From: Janthinobacterium sp. PC23-8
GTDB lineage: Bacteria > Pseudomonadota > Gammaproteobacteria > Burkholderiales > Burkholderiaceae_D
Assembly (NCBI RefSeq): GCF_002250505.1
Contig: NZ_NJGY01000001.1
Coordinates: 541,923 to 605,922 of the forward strand
DNA length: 64,000 nt
Direction of reading: 5' to 3'
The position numbers and the translations under genes are program-made. The notes beneath the pieces are model-generated. The model saw only the letters and a list, made by a program, of their open reading frames with translations. It ran no database searches and was not told the DNA's origin. Below, in pieces: positions 49,547 through 57,979 of the stretch (within the stretch, counting starts at the first letter, position 1; the number at the start of each line of letters is the position of its first letter).

Positions 49547-50883
49547 ACCAGATCAAACACCGCCATCGACTCCACATGCGAAGTATGCGGGAACATGTTC
49601 ACCACACCCGCCTTGCTGAGCTTGTAACCAGCTTCCAGCACCAGGATGCCGGCGTCGCGCGCCAGGGTCGAGGGGCTGCAGGAGACATACACGATGCGTT
49701 TTGGCAGCATCTCGGGGCGCACCTGCGACAGACCGGCCAGCGCCTGGCACAGGGCCATGGCGCCGTCGCGCGGTGGGTCGACCAGGATGCGGTCAAACTT
49801 GTCCAGCGCGATCAGGTCGTCGGTCGTCACTTCAAACAGGTTGCGCGTCGAGAACGAGGTTTTTGCCGACAGGCCATTGGCCAGCGCATTTTCCAGCGCG
49901 CGCTCGGTCAGGGTGGTGCTGCCCTCGATGCCGACCACTTCCCTGCCCTGGGTGGCCAGCGGCAAAGTGAAGTTACCCAAGCCGCAGAACAGGTCGGCCA
50001 CGCGGTCCGTAGCCTGCACATCCAGGAGGCGCAGTGCTTTCGACACCAGCACGCGGTTGATATGGTGGTTCACCTGGGTAAAGTCGACCGGCTTGAACGG
50101 CATCCTGACGCCGAATTCCGGCAGCAGATAATGCAGCTGTTTGTCGAGCGGATAGAACGGCACCGCCGTCTCCGGTCCCTTGACCTGCAACCACCATTGC
50201 ACGCCGTATTCGTCGGCAAAGGCTTTCAGTTTCGTCTCGTCGTCCGCCGTCAACGGCGCCATGATGCGCAGCACCATGGCCGTGACATCTTCGCCGATGG
50301 CCAGTTCGATCTGCGGCATCTGGTCAAAGATCGACAGCGAACCGATCAGTGCGCGTAGCGGCAGCAGCATGGCGGAGATATGCGGCGGCAGGATTTCACA
50401 GCTGTCGATATCGGCAACAAAGGCCGATTTCTTTTCGTGAAAGCCGACCAGCACCGTCTCTTTTTTCTTCACGTGGCGCACCGACAGGCGCGCGCGGTAG
50501 CGGTAGCCCCAGGTCGGGCCGTACATGGGGCGCATGATGTTCTCGGCGCGCACCTTGCCGATATGCCACAGGTTGTCTTCCAGCACGCGCTGCTTGATGG
50601 CGACCTGGGCCGATGGCTCCAGGTGCTGCATCGAACAGCCGCCGCAGTAATCGAAATGCTTGCATTTGGGCGTGACACGCAGGGACGACTCGCGGTGCAG
50701 CACCGTCATGCGCGCCGCTTCCCAGTTTTTCTTTTTCTTGAACGTCACGAAGCCGACCCGTTCGCCCGGCAGCGCACCTTCGACGAACACGACCTTGCCC
50801 GGCGAGCCGTCTTCATTGTCGAGATGGCCGACGCCGCGCGCGTCCATGTCGAGCGATTTGATTTCGATGATATTTTCTTGCAT
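49543..50883 (-). CDS. rlmD: 23S rRNA (uracil-1939-C5)-methyltransferase RlmD
   Basis: RlmD (446 residues) has an N-terminal TRAM RNA-binding domain. The iron-sulfur ligands are in Cys-Lys-His-Phe-Asp-Tyr-Cys-Gly-Gly-Cys, and the C-terminal SAM-dependent domain has Asp-Leu-Phe-Cys-Gly-Leu-Gly-Asn-Phe-Thr. The Asp-Pro-Pro-Arg-Asp-Gly and Val-Ser-Cys-Ser-Pro-Ser-Thr motifs supply the catalytic cysteine. It methylates U1939 in 23S rRNA. I chose the ATG at 50883; a TTG at 50892 would add three residues. Confidence 0.95.
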   Translation of the reverse strand: MQENIIEIKSLDMDARGVGHLDNEDGSPGKVVFVEGALPGERVGFVTFKKKKNWEAARMTVLHRESSLRVTPKCKHFDYCGGCSMQHLEPSAQVAIKQRVLEDNLWHIGKVRAENIMRPMYGPTWGYRYRARLSVRHVKKKETVLVGFHEKKSAFVADIDSCEILPPHISAMLLPLRALIGSLSIFDQMPQIELAIGEDVTAMVLRIMAPLTADDETKLKAFADEYGVQWWLQVKGPETAVPFYPLDKQLHYLLPEFGVRMPFKPVDFTQVNHHINRVLVSKALRLLDVQATDRVADLFCGLGNFTLPLATQGREVVGIEGSTTLTERALENALANGLSAKTSFSTRNLFEVTTDDLIALDKFDRILVDPPRDGAMALCQALAGLSQVRPEMLPKRIVYVSCSPSTLARDAGILVLEAGYKLSKAGVVNMFPHTSHVESMAVFDLV

Positions 50884-51014
50884 AGCGATCAATAGGTAAA
50901 AGTGGGCAAGGACGCAGGGCCGCGCTGAAACCTGGGGGAGAATGGGGAAAGGTCAGGCGCCGCGAGCGGGGCGTATGATAGCAGATGCAGGCCAGCAATT
51001 GCCGGCCCGGGGGA

Positions 51015-52043
51015 CTACAGCAAGGAATCTCTGACCACGCCGCGCGCGGCCATGGCGCGTTTCAACTTGATCAGGGCTTCCTGCTGGATCTGGCGCACCC
51101 GTTCGCGCGTGACGCCCATTTCCTCGGCCAGCGTTTCCAGCGTGGCCGGATCGTCGTTGTCGAGGCCGAAGCGGCGCATGATCACCACGCGCTGCTTGTC
51201 GGGCAACTTGCTCAGCCAGTCGCGCACCAGCACCGTCATTTCATGGTGTTCGGCGCGCGCGTCGGGGCTGTCTTCGCTGGCGCCGGGCAGCATGTCCATC
51301 AACGACGATTGCGGATCGTTATCCAGCGGCGCGTCGAGCGAGGTGGCGTGTTCGGACAGGGCCAGGATATCCTGCACCTCTTCCACCGGCCGGCCCACCA
51401 GGTGGGCGATGTCTTCGGCCGAGGCGTCCTTGCCGTCGTGGTGCTGCGCTTCGAGGTGGTATTTGCCGCGCAGGATCTGGTTCAGCTCGCGCACCATATG
51501 TACCGGCAGGCGCACCGTGCGCGCCTGGTTCATGATGGCGCGCTCGATACTTTGCCGTATCCACCAGGTGGCGTAGGTGGAAAAGCGGAAACCGCGCTCG
51601 GGCTCGAACTTGTCGATGGCGCGCATCAGGCCGATGTTACCCTCCTCGATCATGTCGAGCAGCACCACGCCGCGATTGATGTAATGCTTGGCGATCGACA
51701 CGACCAGGCGCAGGTTGTGCTCGATCATGGTTTGCCGCGCGTCGAAATTGCCCTGCTTGGCGAGGGTCGCGTAATGCACTTCCTGCGCCGCCGTCAGCAG
51801 CGCTCGCGTGCCGATCTGGTTCAGGTAGTGCTGGGTGGTATCGGTCGACAGTTCGGCCGCCAGCACTTTTTTCAACTCATCGACACTGTCGACCAGCACG
51901 CTGGCGACGGCCACGTTATCACCCCCGGCCTCGGCCGGATCTACGCCGTCGAGCTCGCTTTCATCATCAGTGATGACCTCGTCCAGCACTTCGTCGTGCG
52001 GGTCCGGCTCATCAGCATGCGGATCGTGCGGCGCGTTTTTCAT
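51015..52043 (-). CDS. rpoS: RNA polymerase sigma factor RpoS
   Basis: RpoS (342 residues) is the general-stress and stationary-phase sigma factor. Region 1.2 contains Asp-Thr-Thr-Gln-His-Tyr-Leu, region 2 has [12 protein letters not shown], and region 4 has the helix-turn-helix [15 protein letters not shown]. The N-terminus is acidic and about 50 residues longer before region 1.2, as in other Betaproteobacteria. nlpD lies 8 bases upstream; in related bacteria the main rpoS promoter lies inside nlpD. Confidence 0.97.
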   Translation of the reverse strand: MKNAPHDPHADEPDPHDEVLDEVITDDESELDGVDPAEAGGDNVAVASVLVDSVDELKKVLAAELSTDTTQHYLNQIGTRALLTAAQEVHYATLAKQGNFDARQTMIEHNLRLVVSIAKHYINRGVVLLDMIEEGNIGLMRAIDKFEPERGFRFSTYATWWIRQSIERAIMNQARTVRLPVHMVRELNQILRGKYHLEAQHHDGKDASAEDIAHLVGRPVEEVQDILALSEHATSLDAPLDNDPQSSLMDMLPGASEDSPDARAEHHEMTVLVRDWLSKLPDKQRVVIMRRFGLDNDDPATLETLAEEMGVTRERVRQIQQEALIKLKRAMAARGVVRDSLL

Positions 52044-52051
52044 TGCTTTAC

Positions 52052-52996
52052 CTAACGGTTAGGCAGGAACTTGGACGGATCGACAGGCTTGCCCTGCTGG
52101 CGGATTTCAAAGTGCAGCTTGACGCGGTCGGCATCGGAGTCGCCCATTTCGGCGATGGCCTGGCCCTTGTTGACGCTCTGCCCTTCCTTCACCAGGATGC
52201 TGCGGTTATGCGCGTAAGCCGACAATAAACTGTTACTGTGCTTCACGATAACAAGATTACCATAACCACGGATGCCACTGCCAGCGTACATGACTTTTCC
52301 GGCGCCGGCGGCCACCACTTGCTGGCCGGCCTTGCCGGCGATATCGACGCCCTTGTTCTTGCCTTCGTCAAAGGTGCCGATCACCTTGCCTTCGGAAGGC
52401 CACATCCAGCTGAGCTTTTCATCGCCGTTCGCTGGCGCGGCGGTGGCAGCGGCGGCCGGCGCGCCCGCCGGCACGACGGCAACCGCAGGCTTGGCCGGCA
52501 CGGCCAGGGGCGCCGCCGGCGGCGCGGTGTCGGTCACGCCGGCATCGCTGCGCAGCTCGGCCAGGGTCGCATCGGAATACGGGCGTTTCTCGCCGCGCGG
52601 ACCGGACTTTTTCGGCACCACCGGCGCGGCGCTGCGCACTTCCGTGACGGCCGGCATGACGACGGCCGAGGTCTGGGCGCCGCCCGCCTCGCCGCTCGGC
52701 GGCAGCACGCGCAGCACCTGGTCGACCTTGATGTCGTTCGGATTGGCGAGCTCATTCCACAGCACCAGGTCGCGGAAGTTCTGACCGTGTTCTTGCGCGA
52801 TGCGCAGCAGGGTGTCGCCGCGTTTGACCGTGTACAGGGCGGGATCGCGGTCACGCGCCTCGCTCGCTGAGGTAGCGCCCGGCGCATGCTGGCGTTCGAC
52901 GACGGGCGCCTGCACGCCGGTGGTGCCGCAAGCACTAAGCAGTATGGCCAGCGTGACGCCGCTGAGAAGTACCTTGGTTTGTTTCATCATTCGCAT
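52052..52996 (-). CDS. nlpD: NlpD, LysM/LytM-domain lipoprotein (amidase activator type)
   Basis: The 314-residue product has a lipoprotein signal with Leu-Leu-Ser-Ala-Cys, a LysM peptidoglycan-binding domain (about 55-98, with Tyr-Thr-Val-Lys-Arg-Gly-Asp-Thr-Leu), a Pro/Ala-rich linker and a LytM/M23 domain from about residue 200. The first zinc-binding histidine of active M23 peptidases is replaced: the site reads Asn-Lys-Gly-Val-Asp. It is therefore probably not a peptidase but, like E. coli NlpD, an activator of the amidase AmiC in cell separation. Several nearby in-frame ATGs make the exact start uncertain by up to three residues. Confidence 0.93.
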   Translation of the reverse strand: MRMMKQTKVLLSGVTLAILLSACGTTGVQAPVVERQHAPGATSASEARDRDPALYTVKRGDTLLRIAQEHGQNFRDLVLWNELANPNDIKVDQVLRVLPPSGEAGGAQTSAVVMPAVTEVRSAAPVVPKKSGPRGEKRPYSDATLAELRSDAGVTDTAPPAAPLAVPAKPAVAVVPAGAPAAAATAAPANGDEKLSWMWPSEGKVIGTFDEGKNKGVDIAGKAGQQVVAAGAGKVMYAGSGIRGYGNLVIVKHSNSLLSAYAHNRSILVKEGQSVNKGQAIAEMGDSDADRVKLHFEIRQQGKPVDPSKFLPNR

Positions 52997-53032
52997 GTCG
53001 TTGTCTGTCCTGCTTGCTGATTGATCCGCGGA

Positions 53033-53923
53033 TCAGATGGTCCCCGGGCGCAAAGGCACAAAATGGCAGTCTTCCAGGGCTGCGCTGGTCCATTCCATTT
53101 TTCCTACCCGGGTAATGAGTTGTAAATGCTGCAATTTGTCGCCCACCGGCGCCACCAGGCGCCCGCCTATCGTCAATTGCTCCAACAGGGCTTGCGGCAC
53201 TTCCAGGCCGGCTGCGGCAAGGATGATCCCGTCAAAGGGCGCCGCCTGCGGCAAGCCTAGCATACCATCTCCATACTGCAAGCGCAGGTTCGGCACGCGC
53301 AGCGGGCGCAGGTTGGCCTTGGCCAGTTCGTGCAGCGGCTTGATGCGCTCGATGGAAAATACCTCTTTCGCCACCCGCGACAGCACCGTCGCCTGGTAGC
53401 CGCAGCCGGTGCCGATCTCGAGCACGCGCTGCAGCGCGCCGCCATTGCGCATCACTTCGATCATGCGCGCCACGATATACGGCTGGGAAATGGTCTGCTG
53501 GTGGCCGATCGGCAAGGACGCGTCGATATACGCCTGCGAGGCGAACGCCTCGTCCACGAACAGATGGCGCGGCACGGCCTGCATGGCGTCGAGCACCAGC
53601 TGGTCCTTGACGCCATGCCTGGCGACCCTGACCACCATGGCGCGCCGCACGGCGTCCGACACCAGCGGATTTTGCCTTGGTGCCGCCACCGGCACCGGCT
53701 GCGCGCGTTCGTTCGCGATCGCCTGGGCGCGCGACGGCGTGATGCCGTTTGGCGCGCCGTACACGGGCGCCGCGCCGCGCCCGGCGTTTTGCGCCGCATT
53801 CTGCGTCGCCGTTTGCGGCCGCACGATGCGCGACTGTGCCAGCGTCGGCCCCTTGCCCTGGCGCGACGGCTTGCCGGCCAGCGCATCGAGCGATAAAGGA
53901 AAACTGCGTGGCTTGTCGCTCAT
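53033..53923 (-). CDS. pcm: protein-L-isoaspartate O-methyltransferase, extended N-terminus
   Basis: Pcm (296 residues) uses SAM to methylate isoaspartyl residues and so starts repair of aged proteins. The SAM motif [10 protein letters not shown] is at about 171-180, with the family motif Ile-Ser-Gln-Pro-Tyr-Ile-Val before it. The core starts near residue 85; before it lies an extra Ala/Gln/Arg-rich, probably disordered segment not present in the E. coli enzyme (208 residues). The ATG overlaps the surE stop codon (ATGA). It is the second gene of surE-pcm-nlpD-rpoS. Confidence 0.95.
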   Translation of the reverse strand: MSDKPRSFPLSLDALAGKPSRQGKGPTLAQSRIVRPQTATQNAAQNAGRGAAPVYGAPNGITPSRAQAIANERAQPVPVAAPRQNPLVSDAVRRAMVVRVARHGVKDQLVLDAMQAVPRHLFVDEAFASQAYIDASLPIGHQQTISQPYIVARMIEVMRNGGALQRVLEIGTGCGYQATVLSRVAKEVFSIERIKPLHELAKANLRPLRVPNLRLQYGDGMLGLPQAAPFDGIILAAAGLEVPQALLEQLTIGGRLVAPVGDKLQHLQLITRVGKMEWTSAALEDCHFVPLRPGTI

Positions 53924-54657
53924 GCCAGGCCTTTTGCCAGTGCGCCCAGTTGCGTCACATGGGTCAGGTCGATCTGCAGCGGGGTGATCGAAACCTGCCC
54001 TTGCGCCACCGCATGGAAATCCGTGCCGGGGCCGCCTTCCCGGGTCGCGCCCACCGGGCCGATCCAGAAGATTTCGCGCCCGCGCGGATCGAGCGCGCGG
54101 ATCACCGGCTCGGCCGAATGACGCTTGCCCAGCCGCGTGGCAGCCATGCCCTGCAATTGCTCGTAGGGAATGGCAGGGATATTCACGTTCAGCAGATACG
54201 GTTTTTGCAGTTCGTCAAAACGCCGCTCGACGATGTCGCGCGCCACGCGGGCAGCGGCGTCCAGATTGGCCCAGCCGAATTCGGACTGCGAAAAAGCCAT
54301 CGCCGGGATGCCGAACAGATAGCCTTCCGTGGCGGCCGCCACCGTGCCCGAATACAGGGTGTCATCGCCCATGTTGGGACCATTGTTGATGCCGGACACC
54401 ACCAGGTCGGGGCGCTCGAACATCATGCCGGTCAGCGCCACGTGCACGCAGTCGGTCGGCGTGCCGTTGACATAATAAAAGCCGTTGCCGGCCTTGTGCA
54501 CCGACAGCGGCCGGTCCAGCGACAGGGAGTTGGACGCGCCCGAGCGGTTGCTGTCGGGCGCCACCACCACGATGTCGGCAATTGGCGCCAGCGCATCGGC
54601 CAGAGCGGCCAGGCCCGGCGCAAGGTAGCCATCGTCATTACTGATTAAGATTCTCAT
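53920..54657 (-). CDS. surE: 5'/3'-nucleotidase SurE
   Basis: SurE (245 residues) is a metal-dependent nucleotidase and survival protein. The metal ligands are in [10 protein letters not shown] (Asp8, Asp9), a later serine, and Asn in [12 protein letters not shown]. It removes phosphate from nucleoside monophosphates and short polyphosphate. It is the first gene of the surE-pcm-nlpD-rpoS operon, which links metabolite and protein repair to the stationary-phase sigma factor. Confidence 0.97.
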   Translation of the reverse strand: MRILISNDDGYLAPGLAALADALAPIADIVVVAPDSNRSGASNSLSLDRPLSVHKAGNGFYYVNGTPTDCVHVALTGMMFERPDLVVSGINNGPNMGDDTLYSGTVAAATEGYLFGIPAMAFSQSEFGWANLDAAARVARDIVERRFDELQKPYLLNVNIPAIPYEQLQGMAATRLGKRHSAEPVIRALDPRGREIFWIGPVGATREGGPGTDFHAVAQGQVSITPLQIDLTHVTQLGALAKGLA

Positions 54658-54743
54658 GCCGCGATTTTAACCGAAGCAAGGCCTGCGCTGCGTGCCTGCG
54701 ACGATGCAATGCGGCATTTTTTTGCATTCCAGACAACCCCGCG

Positions 54744-57065
54744 TCAACGTTGTTCGATGCCCGCTTCCGACAGCGCCCCTTCCAACGCCTGCACCTCATC
54801 TTCCTGCAGCGCGAACAGCGCCTCGAGGTCGCCCTGCAGCTTGTACAGGAGCTTGAGCTGAACCATGCCGCGCTTGCGCAGCTTGCCCGGCACGCCGGGG
54901 CGCAACAGGCTGGACTTCAGGTGTCCGGCCAGCTCGCCGGCCTGGCGGTATTGCTCGCGCTCGATCATGGCCTGCAACATGGCGATCATGCTGGTCAGGG
55001 TCTCCGGCTCCTGCGTATAGGCCGCGTCATGCTCGGCCAGGATGGCTTGCTGCTGCACGGTACCGGCCAGTTGCCTCCGGCTGTGCAGGGTATCGAGATG
55101 GTCCTCGCCCAGCACGCGCGCATGCACTTCAAGCACCTGCTCCTGCACGCTGCGGGCGGCTTCGAACTCACCGCGCCGCAGCAGCGCTTCGGCCAGCTTG
55201 CGCTGGCTCATCAGCGTTTCAGGATGGTCGAGTCCGCGCGTGCGCTCGCGCGCCGCCACCTGGTTTTCATGCAACTGGCGCGCGCCAGCCCAGTCGCCGA
55301 GCCCGGCCATGATATCGGCCAGGCGGTCGCGCGTGGCCAGGGTAGCTGGATGGTCGAGGCCCAGCGTGCGCTCCTGCGCCTGCAGGATGGCGTCGAGCAG
55401 CAGGCGTGCGCCGTCCAGCTCGCCCTGCCGCCCCAGCACCTGGGCCAATACCAGTTTGCTGTGCAGGGTGTCGCCATGCTCGGCGCCAAACAGCCGCGTG
55501 CGCGCGGCGACCACGGTGACCAGCAATTGCCGCGCCTCGTCGAGCTTGCCCATGTGCAGCAAGGTGGCGGCGCGACACTCCATCGCGCCGAGGGTGCGCG
55601 GATGCTCGGCGCCCAGCTGGCGCAACTGGCTGGCCAGCACCGCATCCTGCAAGGCCAGCGCGGCCGCATAATCGCCCTGGCGTACCATGGTCTGCGCCAG
55701 GCAGGCCTTGGCGGCCAGGGTGTCGGCATGTTCGGCGCCCTGCAGCCGTGCGCGCGCTCCAGCCACGTCTTCTTCCAGCCGGCGCGCTTCGTCCAGGCTG
55801 CCCAGCTGGCGCAGCAGGCGCGCCATGCCGCTCTTGCCGGCCAGGGTATCGATATGCTCGCCACCGAGGACGCGGGTGCGGATCTCCACGCTTTGCCGGA
55901 AAGCGTCCAATGCCGGTTCCGGCCGGCCGTCTTTGCGGTACAGCTCGCCCAACCGGGCCAGATCGCGCGCCAGCGGCAAAGCCACGGCGCGGCCCGGCTC
56001 CAGCTGCAGCGCCCTGCGGGCTTCCTCGATGGCGGCCAAGAGGCCGATCTCGCGGCTCGATTGCCATGGAAAATAGCCGCCTGTCAGCCACTGCAAAAAC
56101 GCTTCGAAGGTGCGCGTGAGCGAAAAGCGGTCGCCGCCCTGGTCGATGCGCACGGCCAACTGCTCGCCATAGGCGAAGGTCTTGGTCTGCTGCAACTGCA
56201 CTTCATCGAAATAACTGTCGAGCGCGATCTGCGGCAAGCCGTAGGAGTTGCGCAGCAGGCGCTCGAACATCGGCTGGTAGCCGGCGATGCCCTTGTAGCT
56301 GTCGCCACGCCGCCATTCGGCGCGTTGCGCACCGTCGCCCATTTCTATGCGCGACGGCAATGGGTACACCAGCAAGGGGCGCTGTTCGTCTTCATGGCTG
56401 CGCCGGTACTCGATGGCGCGCGTCACCAGCGCATCGACGCCTTCCAGGCTTTGCCGGTTCGGCGTGAACACCACCACCAGTTTCTTTGGAAGCAAGGTGG
56501 TGCAGATGCCGGCGCTGTCGGTGCGCCCCGTGCGCGAGTCGACCAGCACGTAGCGGAAATGCCGCGCCAGCGTATCGGCAAAGCAGCGAAACAGCGCCGG
56601 GCAGGCGTCGAACAATTGATCCCAGCGCATTTGCGCCAGCCGCTCGCTGTAGCTGGCGTCGAAGCGCCCGGCGCGCATCAGGTACAGCGGACTGCCCTGG
56701 TCGACCCGCACCACGTATTGCTGCCAGTCGATGGCGTCGAGCACGCGCTCGGCCAGCGCCGCGTCGTCCTGCGCGCCGCCCTCGCCGTGCGTCGCGCCCA
56801 GTTGTTCCAGCTGTTCGCGGCAAGCCTCGAAAAACTCCAGCACGCCAGGGCATTCCTCGTGCTGATCAAAATAGTGGTGCAGCCCGGGCGCTTCCATGTC
56901 CCAGTCCAGCATCAGCACCGGCACGCTGGCGTTGTCGCGGCGCGCCAGCAGCACGGCGATATTCGACAGGGCCATGGTGCGGCCGGTACCGCCCTTGTAG
57001 GAATAAAAGGTGACGACTTCACCAGGGGCGCTCAAAGGCGGCAGGGACAGGCGTGGGCATTCCAT
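54744..57065 (-). CDS. ParA-like ATPase with seven kinesin-light-chain-type TPRs
   Basis: The product has 773 residues from the ATG at 57065. A MinD/ParA-like domain has the modified P-loop Lys-Gly-Gly-Thr-Gly-Arg-Thr (24-30), switch Asp-Trp-Asp-Met-Glu-Ala-Pro-Gly-Leu (54-62) and Walker B Val-Leu-Val-Asp-Ser-Arg-Thr-Gly. The arginine stands where ParA proteins have the second, catalytic lysine. After about residue 390 come seven 42-residue TPR units, each with a Gly-x2-His-x2-Thr-Leu signature. The TIR gene ends 11 bases before it, so the two are co-transcribed. The architecture, small effector plus switch NTPase plus TPR sensor, recalls STAND-type immune proteins; the function is not established. 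Confidence 0.85.
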   Translation of the reverse strand: MECPRLSLPPLSAPGEVVTFYSYKGGTGRTMALSNIAVLLARRDNASVPVLMLDWDMEAPGLHHYFDQHEECPGVLEFFEACREQLEQLGATHGEGGAQDDAALAERVLDAIDWQQYVVRVDQGSPLYLMRAGRFDASYSERLAQMRWDQLFDACPALFRCFADTLARHFRYVLVDSRTGRTDSAGICTTLLPKKLVVVFTPNRQSLEGVDALVTRAIEYRRSHEDEQRPLLVYPLPSRIEMGDGAQRAEWRRGDSYKGIAGYQPMFERLLRNSYGLPQIALDSYFDEVQLQQTKTFAYGEQLAVRIDQGGDRFSLTRTFEAFLQWLTGGYFPWQSSREIGLLAAIEEARRALQLEPGRAVALPLARDLARLGELYRKDGRPEPALDAFRQSVEIRTRVLGGEHIDTLAGKSGMARLLRQLGSLDEARRLEEDVAGARARLQGAEHADTLAAKACLAQTMVRQGDYAAALALQDAVLASQLRQLGAEHPRTLGAMECRAATLLHMGKLDEARQLLVTVVAARTRLFGAEHGDTLHSKLVLAQVLGRQGELDGARLLLDAILQAQERTLGLDHPATLATRDRLADIMAGLGDWAGARQLHENQVAARERTRGLDHPETLMSQRKLAEALLRRGEFEAARSVQEQVLEVHARVLGEDHLDTLHSRRQLAGTVQQQAILAEHDAAYTQEPETLTSMIAMLQAMIEREQYRQAGELAGHLKSSLLRPGVPGKLRKRGMVQLKLLYKLQGDLEALFALQEDEVQALEGALSEAGIEQR

Positions 57066-57076
57066 GGCGGGGACCT

Positions 57077-57682
57077 TTAACGTGGGAAGTGAGGGGGCGG
57101 CACGGCCCGCCACTGCGGCGGGATCTCCGGCAGGACGAAGCGGCTGCAATCATGGCCAGGCGGTGTCGAGCGCTTAAGCATTTGATAATGCCTGGCGATA
57201 CGCTGCACGATTTTCTTGATATCGGGCAAAAACTGCGGATTCGACTTCAGCTCGCCGCTGGCCAGCGTGTAGGCGGAAAAATCGACGTAGAAGCCGGGGC
57301 CGGCGATTTGCGCCGGCAAGCCCTCGGTATGCTGCGTCATGATGATGGGGATGATCAGGTGGCTGGGCAGCTCGTACCAGTTGCGGCGCTCCTGTTCGAT
57401 CAGTTGCATGGCGGCGAACTCGCGCCGCGTATAGCCATGCGCTTCGTATTTCGGCGTGTACAGCACGATCATGCACACGCTTTCGCACATGGCGCGCGCC
57501 ACGCGCAGATCGAGGTCGTCGCCGCCGCCAAGTTGTTCGCTGTCGATGAACAGGGCGTCTTCGCGGTCGAGGTGGGGTTCCAGATAGCACGACAGGGCTT
57601 CCACCAGATCATTCTTGAACTTGTTCATGAAAGCGAAGTTTCCGTGTGCATAGCTCAAGAAACAGCCGTAGCGGATCTCCAT
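57077..57682 (-). CDS. TIR-domain protein
   Basis: The 201-residue product starts directly with the TIR box 1-like Cys-Phe-Leu-Ser-Tyr-Ala-His (7-13). The BB-loop region is around Ile-Asp-Ser-Glu-Gln-Leu (46-51), and box-3-type Val-Leu-Tyr-Thr-Pro-Lys-Tyr-Glu (73-80) follows. Glu88 in Thr-Arg-Arg-Glu-Phe sits where NADase-type TIR domains carry their catalytic glutamate. The last 40 residues are a Pro/Arg-rich tail. Bacterial TIR proteins often destroy NAD+ or make cyclic ADP-ribose signals in phage defence. It is the first gene of a two-gene operon with the ATPase/TPR gene. Confidence 0.8.
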   Translation of the reverse strand: MEIRYGCFLSYAHGNFAFMNKFKNDLVEALSCYLEPHLDREDALFIDSEQLGGGDDLDLRVARAMCESVCMIVLYTPKYEAHGYTRREFAAMQLIEQERRNWYELPSHLIIPIIMTQHTEGLPAQIAGPGFYVDFSAYTLASGELKSNPQFLPDIKKIVQRIARHYQMLKRSTPPGHDCSRFVLPEIPPQWRAVPPPHFPR

Positions 57683-57979
57683 GGCATCCCCCTGCTCCTT
57701 TACCCTGGTGCTGCCGTGCCTGTCCCGCTCCTGGACGCGGACGCTGGCGCGAACGCGGATGCGGCAGGCATGCTCCCACTGTAAGCCGCTGAGTACGTCC
57801 CAATTTGCGCACGCGCAAACCTTGTCATGAACTTGCGACTACGCTTTTTACACCAGAAAAAAGCTTGCTCATGCCATTTCCTGGCACGGCAGGCGCGCAG
57901 GCAAGCTGCGCGTCGATACGCTATCTATTTGAATGCAAAGGGAAATTGGCCGGCGCAAGCGCGCCAGCCAGGAAACCGT
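57683..57979. other. intergenic region upstream of the TIR operon
   Basis: No credible gene is seen in these 300 bases between the start of the TIR gene and the stop of the DinG-family gene. It must carry the promoter of the TIR/ATPase operon. The part around 57835-57865 is AT-richer than its surroundings. No clear terminator of the upstream helicase gene is visible. Confidence 0.5.

Noticed and set aside
54750-57080. Plus-strand frame of about 776 residues opposite the ATPase/TPR gene
   Set aside because: It is repetitive only because it mirrors the TPR repeats. It has no motifs, and the minus-strand protein has clear domains.
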